A DNA stretch of 64,000 nt. It comes from Gallibacter pasteurianus_A. Its GTDB lineage: Bacteria > Bacillota > Clostridia > Peptostreptococcales > Anaerovoracaceae. Numbering within the stretch: the stretch's first letter is position 1; each line of letters begins with the position of its first letter. The stretch spans positions 186,001 through 250,000 of the forward strand of contig CAVBJF010000001.1 in the NCBI GenBank assembly GCA_963596005.1, read 5' to 3'. The position numbers and the translations under genes were made by a program. The notes under the pieces were generated by a model that saw only the letters and a program-made list of their open reading frames with translations, was not told where the DNA came from and ran no database searches. Below are positions 60,514 through 64,000 of the stretch, piece after piece.

Positions 60514-61104
60514 ATGAACAATTTTGACGGTTATAAAATTGAGTTACAGAAAGTTATGGAAGAGGTTTGTGCTGAATATAGACTGTTTTCAAATTCCTTG
60601 CAATACAATAAGAGTACAAGCAAGAAAATGCCAGGATATAGAATTCAGGTTTTTGAAGAAGAATATCCTGCTGTGAGAGATGTTCCTCATGAAAAAAGAA
60701 AGGGCGTTTATGACTCTTTTGGTATTGCGTTGATTAAAGAGGTTGAAGATAAAGAGGATGCACATTGTGGCATGCTGTTGATTTCAATTCGTGATATCCT
60801 GAAATCTCATTTTGATATCCCCAGTGATGCTGAAATGACATTGGCACCAGATGGTTATTTTGGATTTTATATTGAACCTGATTCATCTGAACTGATGCCA
60901 TATCTGAGAAAGTTAATGGAATACAGAATTGAGAATTACAGGAGCAGTGCTGGCAATTTTGGATGTTGTTCATCCTTTAATGCATGTTCTGATGCGAAGC
61001 AATGTGTTCACGATAATTTGTTATATTCAACATGCTGTATCTATCGAATTCAGCATTTGGACAAAGGTGAAATTTTTTACGGGAAGAATAGGAATGTTGA
61101 TTAA
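60514..61104 (+). CDS. Uncharacterised protein with Cys/His-rich C-terminus
   Basis: A 196-residue protein starting at ATG 60514, chosen because AGAGGTG lies six bases upstream; a GTG two codons earlier is possible. Residues 1-140 are unassigned. The last ~50 residues contain the pattern CC...C-x5-C-x-H...CC-x-YR...GEIFYGKNRN, which looks like a small metal-binding module also seen at the ends of other phage or element proteins. Ends inside, and antisense to, the truncated MATE gene, so the island's right junction lies at about 61090-61105. Confidence 0.65.
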   Translation: MNNFDGYKIELQKVMEEVCAEYRLFSNSLQYNKSTSKKMPGYRIQVFEEEYPAVRDVPHEKRKGVYDSFGIALIKEVEDKEDAHCGMLLISIRDILKSHFDIPSDAEMTLAPDGYFGFYIEPDSSELMPYLRKLMEYRIENYRSSAGNFGCCSSFNACSDAKQCVHDNLLYSTCCIYRIQHLDKGEIFYGKNRNVD

Positions 61105-61770
61105 GGTGCTAAATTCATTTCTTCTAATTTTAATGAACCCCCTTTTTCCCCTTATTGAGTATATTATTGCAATTAAAAGGGTAACGCCTTGCCCAATAAT
61201 TGTTGCAAGAGCAGCTCCTATCATTCCCTGATTAAAAACCCATACAAATAAATAATCAAGAATAACATTTGTTACAAAACCGCCGAGCATGGCAAACATT
61301 GCCCAAAAGGAACTTCCGTAGTTTCTGATGAAAGGAATAAGTCCTGTACCTAAGATTTGCAGGGTGGCACCCAACGCAATAACCTTTAGATATTGTGTGG
61401 CGTAGGCTAAAACGGTTCCGTTCGCTCCCAATAATGACAATATCGGGGTTGCCAAAAACAATGTTAAAAGTGTGAATATTATACTTGCAATTAAAAGCAG
61501 CCACCAAGATACAGCAATAAACTTATTGGCTCGTTTTTTATTGCCTTCAGCAGTATTGATTGAATAATAAACAGCACCTCCCATTCCGATACCTGTTCCG
61601 ATAGACTGTATAAGAGCAGAAACAGGGTAAGTAATATTGATAGCAGATAATCCGGAATCTCCAATCGTATTTCCAACAAAAAATCCGTCTACGATAGCAT
61701 AGATGCCTGATAGAGCAAATGCGATGATAGAGGGAATAACAAATTTGAAAAACGTGTGGCGATTATTCAT
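61027..61770 (-). pseudogene. MATE-family efflux pump, 3'-truncated
   Basis: From ATG 61770 the first ~225 residues are a normal MATE N-terminal half (six helices; SGIYAIVDGFFVGNTIG, GTGIGMGGAVYYS, GLIPFIRNYGSSFWAM). After about GFIKIRRNEF the similarity ends and the frame continues only ~25 residues through sequence antisense to the Cys-rich gene. Full MATE pumps have ~450 residues, so about half is missing. The start overlaps the MarR-like remnant upstream by eight bases, the usual regulator-pump pair. Confidence 0.8.
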
Positions 61771-62143
61771 TTTCTGATACATCTCCATTGCGGAATAATT
61801 TAATAAATAATTCAGTGGTGTCATTCATTTTAGTAACATTATCTAATCCCATTTTATCAATTACAAACATTTCTCTTTTGTGAAGTGCATCAATAATTTT
61901 ACCGGCATAAATTCTGCCGTTCGGTGTGAGCCCTAGAGCTTTGTTACGTTTATCATTTTCTAAAGTAAACAGTTCAACATATCCTTTTTCTATAAAATCT
62001 TTTAGAATGGTATTTACTGTCTGCTTTGGAATAGACCATTTTTGAGAAATATTTTTTTGGGTACACACTTCTTTGCTTTCATAAAGAGCATATAGAACCA
62101 AGGCGCTGTTTGGTGAAAGCCCATGTTCTTTGCTCAGGTTAAT
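61763..62143 (-). pseudogene. MarR-family regulator, 5'-truncated
   Basis: The winged-helix core is clear (KEHGLSPNSALVLYALYE, QKWSIPKQTVNTILKDF, wing with NDKRNKA) and the end is normal, but the family's first ~25 residues are absent. Upstream of LSKEHG the reading frame enters unrelated sequence that is the antisense of an ATPase fragment. No start codon lies at the join, so the gene is probably dead. Confidence 0.75.
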
Positions 62144-62147
62144 TGAA

Positions 62148-62282
62148 AGGCAAGATGTTCTGGAGCAGATTTTAGATTTGCTTTGCTCATCAGTTGGCTC
62201 ATTAACAAATCCGACCAAAATTGCGAACACTCTGAAATCTAAACAAGGGGGCGGAGTGTCTGCCAACACGATTCGGGCATAA
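62148..62282 (+). pseudogene. Fragment of a DUF4143-type AAA+ ATPase
   Basis: A plus-strand frame reads RQDVLEQILDLLCSSVGS, then LTNPTKIANTL and VSANTIRA and a stop. This matches the middle of the AAA+ ATP-binding proteins with DUF4143, common in gut anaerobes. Only ~45 residues remain; no start, Walker motifs or end. Confidence 0.6.
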
Positions 62283-62324
62283 TGATAATCGACTTCACAA
62301 AAGTTTATATATAATGCCTTAAAG

Positions 62325-62353
62325 TTGAGTATTGCTTGCTTGTAGTATATAAT
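62325..62353 (+). promoter_or_regulatory. Promoter of the nucleotide-sugar dehydratase gene
   Basis: TTGAGT (62325-62330), 17 bp, TATAAT (62348-62353). About 45 bp before the GTG start. Confidence 0.7.
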
Positions 62354-62401
62354 AAACATTTAAGGAAGAAAATTTTTTGATGTGATCGAAAGGAAGCAAA
62401 G

Positions 62402-64000
62402 GTGTTAAATTCAAAAAAAGCAACGATAGCAATATTGCTTTTACTAGACGTTATAACAGTAGTGCTCAGCTCCTTAGTAGCACTGGTACTGCGGTTTAAC
62501 ATTTTTGAAATACCGGAGGAGTATCTTTTGCCGGCGCTAAAATGCTTGCCGGCTGATTGCATTATAGCTATTTTAGTGCTGTGTGTATTTAAATTGTACA
62601 ATCGTGTATGGACGTATGCTTCGATTGAAGAGCTTGTTGATATTTTAAAAGCAAGCTTGATTATCGAAGCGATATTTGTAATATATAGGATGCTTTTCAG
62701 CGTTAGTATGCCACGGAGCTATTATGTGTTCGATTGGGGCATACTCTTTTTTATGCTTGAAGGTATCAGATTATCGAAAAGACTTTATGTAAAATTTGTT
62801 GCTGAGTACAAGGGAGCACCTCTAAAAAAGAGGGCGATGGTCATAGGGGCAGGTGCGGCTGCGTCCATACTTATAAAGGAAATAGACGGACCTGAGTCAA
62901 AGGAAAAAGCATGCTGTGTTATCGATGACAATCCAAATAAAAAGGGGAAATATATACATGGAGTGCCAATAGTCGGCAACAGAAACAGTATTGTAAAAAA
63001 CGTTGAGAAATACGATATTACAGAGATTATCATCGCAATGCCGTCGGTGGCCCCAAGTGATCTGAGAGAAATTATAGAAATTTGTAATAGGACAGGCAGA
63101 CCGGTTAAGATATTGCCTTATGTGGCAAAGAGCCTGACTACATCGCTTAGCAAAAATATCAGAGAAGTCAGCTATGAGGACTTGCTCGGTAGAGAACCTG
63201 TTGAGGTAAATCAAGCCGGTATATACGATTTTTTAAAGGATAAGATAGTCTTAGTCACAGGTGGCGGTGGCTCTATCGGCTCAGAGCTTTGCAGGCAGAT
63301 AGTAGCCAATAATCCAAAGAGATTGATTATTTTTGATATATACGAAAACAACGCATACGATATACAAAATGAGATCAAGAGGACATTCCCGGAAAAGGAT
63401 GTAAAAACATTGATAGGCTCTGTGCGTGATAAAAAAAGACTGGAAGAGGTCTTTAATGAGTATAGACCGGATATTATATATCATGCTGCGGCACATAAGC
63501 ATGTACCACTTATGGAAGAATCGCCAAATGAGGCTATAAAAAATAATTGTAAGGGCACATATAATGTTGCACTTATGGCGGATAAATATAAAGCAAAAAA
63601 CTTTGTGCTGATATCGACGGACAAGGCGGTCAGGCCGACAAGTATCATGGGAGCAAGCAAAAGAATATGCGAGATGATTATTCAATTTTTTGCGAATAAG
63701 TCAAAGGACACACGATATGCCGCAGTAAGGTTTGGCAATGTACTTGGAAGTAACGGCTCGGTGATACCACTATTCTTAAAGCAAATAGAAAACGGCGGAC
63801 CTGTGACGGTAACGCATAGGGAAATAACAAGATTTTTTATGACGATACCTGAGGCGGTGGCACTGGTATTGCAAGCGGGACTTTATGCAAAAGGCGGAGA
63901 AATTTTTGTACTTGATATGGGCAGACCTGTAAAAATATATGAGCTTGCCGAGAACCTAATCCGTATGAAAGGATACACCCCAAATGAGGATATTGAAATA
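62402..64000 (+). CDS. CapD/FlaA1-type UDP-sugar 4,6-dehydratase (partial, runs off window)
   Basis: At least 533 residues, membrane-bound, for making UDP-2-acetamido-dideoxy-sugars used in capsule, glycan or pilin glycosylation. Start GTG 62402 after AAAGGAAG. Four N-terminal helices (about 8-120), a CoA-binding-like Rossmann domain (VIGAGAAASILIKEI), then the SDR dehydratase domain from about residue 280: GGGGSIGSELCRQI, HAAAHKHVPLME, STDKAVRPTSIMGASKR and RFGNVLGSNGSVIP. The reading frame is intact to the window end; the C-terminal ~70 residues are missing. It probably begins a polysaccharide cluster beyond 64000. Confidence 0.93.
   Translation, partial: MLNSKKATIAILLLLDVITVVLSSLVALVLRFNIFEIPEEYLLPALKCLPADCIIAILVLCVFKLYNRVWTYASIEELVDILKASLIIEAIFVIYRMLFSVSMPRSYYVFDWGILFFMLEGIRLSKRLYVKFVAEYKGAPLKKRAMVIGAGAAASILIKEIDGPESKEKACCVIDDNPNKKGKYIHGVPIVGNRNSIVKNVEKYDITEIIIAMPSVAPSDLREIIEICNRTGRPVKILPYVAKSLTTSLSKNIREVSYEDLLGREPVEVNQAGIYDFLKDKIVLVTGGGGSIGSELCRQIVANNPKRLIIFDIYENNAYDIQNEIKRTFPEKDVKTLIGSVRDKKRLEEVFNEYRPDIIYHAAAHKHVPLMEESPNEAIKNNCKGTYNVALMADKYKAKNFVLISTDKAVRPTSIMGASKRICEMIIQFFANKSKDTRYAAVRFGNVLGSNGSVIPLFLKQIENGGPVTVTHREITRFFMTIPEAVALVLQAGLYAKGGEIFVLDMGRPVKIYELAENLIRMKGYTPNEDIEI

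Larger units (their letters stand above)
58185..62290. mobile_element. Accessory island adjacent to lysS (boundaries approximate)
   Basis: Between lysS and the sugar dehydratase gene lie genes with a different look: isoleucine is mostly ATT/ATC rather than the ATA favoured in neighbouring core genes. The island has repeats at its lysS end, a mobile-element-type 61-aa protein, a little-known gene cassette and three gene fragments. No integrase and no right-end copy of the left boundary sequence were found, so the limits are approximate and the mechanism of arrival is unknown. Confidence 0.5.

Noticed and set aside
62148..62400. N-terminal extension making the MarR frame a 198-residue protein from 62359
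   Set aside because: The extra residues are antisense to the recognisable ATPase fragment and do not match the MarR family.
1..64000. CRISPR array
   Set aside because: No series of evenly spaced identical 25-40-bp repeats was seen; only short operator and arm-type repeats.

Overview
The window reads as a chromosomal segment of an anaerobic, moderately AT-rich Bacillota, most likely class Clostridia. The evidence is a complete Rnf complex (rnfCDGEAB), a single fatty-acid operon with FabK and a MarR-type regulator, a SAM-I riboswitch on metK, a frameshifted prfB, AddB, and TTATCCACA-type DnaA boxes. Finer placement (for example the Anaerovoracaceae/Family XIII area) is only a guess.

Layout. 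1-4.9 kb (minus): a heterodimeric ABC exporter, cut by the left edge, and an M18 aminopeptidase. 5-12.7 kb (plus): a 2-enoate-reductase-type flavoenzyme, a CPA2 cation/proton antiporter, an ATP-grasp ligase followed by a FemAB aminoacyltransferase (probable cell-wall cross-bridge pair), and a formate/nitrite-family channel. 12.8-15.9 kb (minus): a CotH-kinase / DUF4956 / VTC-polyphosphate-polymerase trio. 16-21 kb (minus): the Rnf operon. 21.3-31 kb (plus): fabT-like regulator, fabH, acpP, fabK, fabD, fabG, fabF, accB, fabZ, accC, accD, accA, behind a strong promoter with a perfect palindromic operator. This is the whole malonyl-CoA-to-acyl-ACP route in one transcription unit.

31.1-36.2 kb: an HD protein, then tRNA-Lys whose 3' half plus terminator is repeated 1125 bp downstream. 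The repeats bracket a decayed integrative element holding two opposed XRE regulators (one with a nonsense mutation), an excisionase-like remnant, operators and paired 9-bp repeats. AlaX-type editing protein, an AT-rich gap with DnaA boxes, an unrecognised protein with a possibly leaderless start, and tRNA-Ser follow.

36.2-58.2 kb (plus, housekeeping): SAM-I riboswitch, metK, aspartate kinase; a polar amino-acid ABC importer; secA, prfB, tex, addB; a C_GCAxxG_C_C protein; two paralogous acyl-CoA synthetases with a PLP racemase; greA and lysS.

58.2-62.3 kb: an accessory island next to lysS. It carries a cassette of little-known genes (61-aa protein, 202-aa coiled protein, DnaQ-like exonuclease with BRCT, Cys-rich protein) and then gene fragments (3'-truncated MATE pump, 5'-truncated MarR regulator, scrap of a DUF4143-type ATPase). 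62.4 kb to the end: a CapD/FlaA1-type nucleotide-sugar dehydratase running off the window.

No CRISPR array, rRNA, intact transposase or intact integrase was seen. All statements come from reading the sequence and recalled family knowledge; no searches were run.
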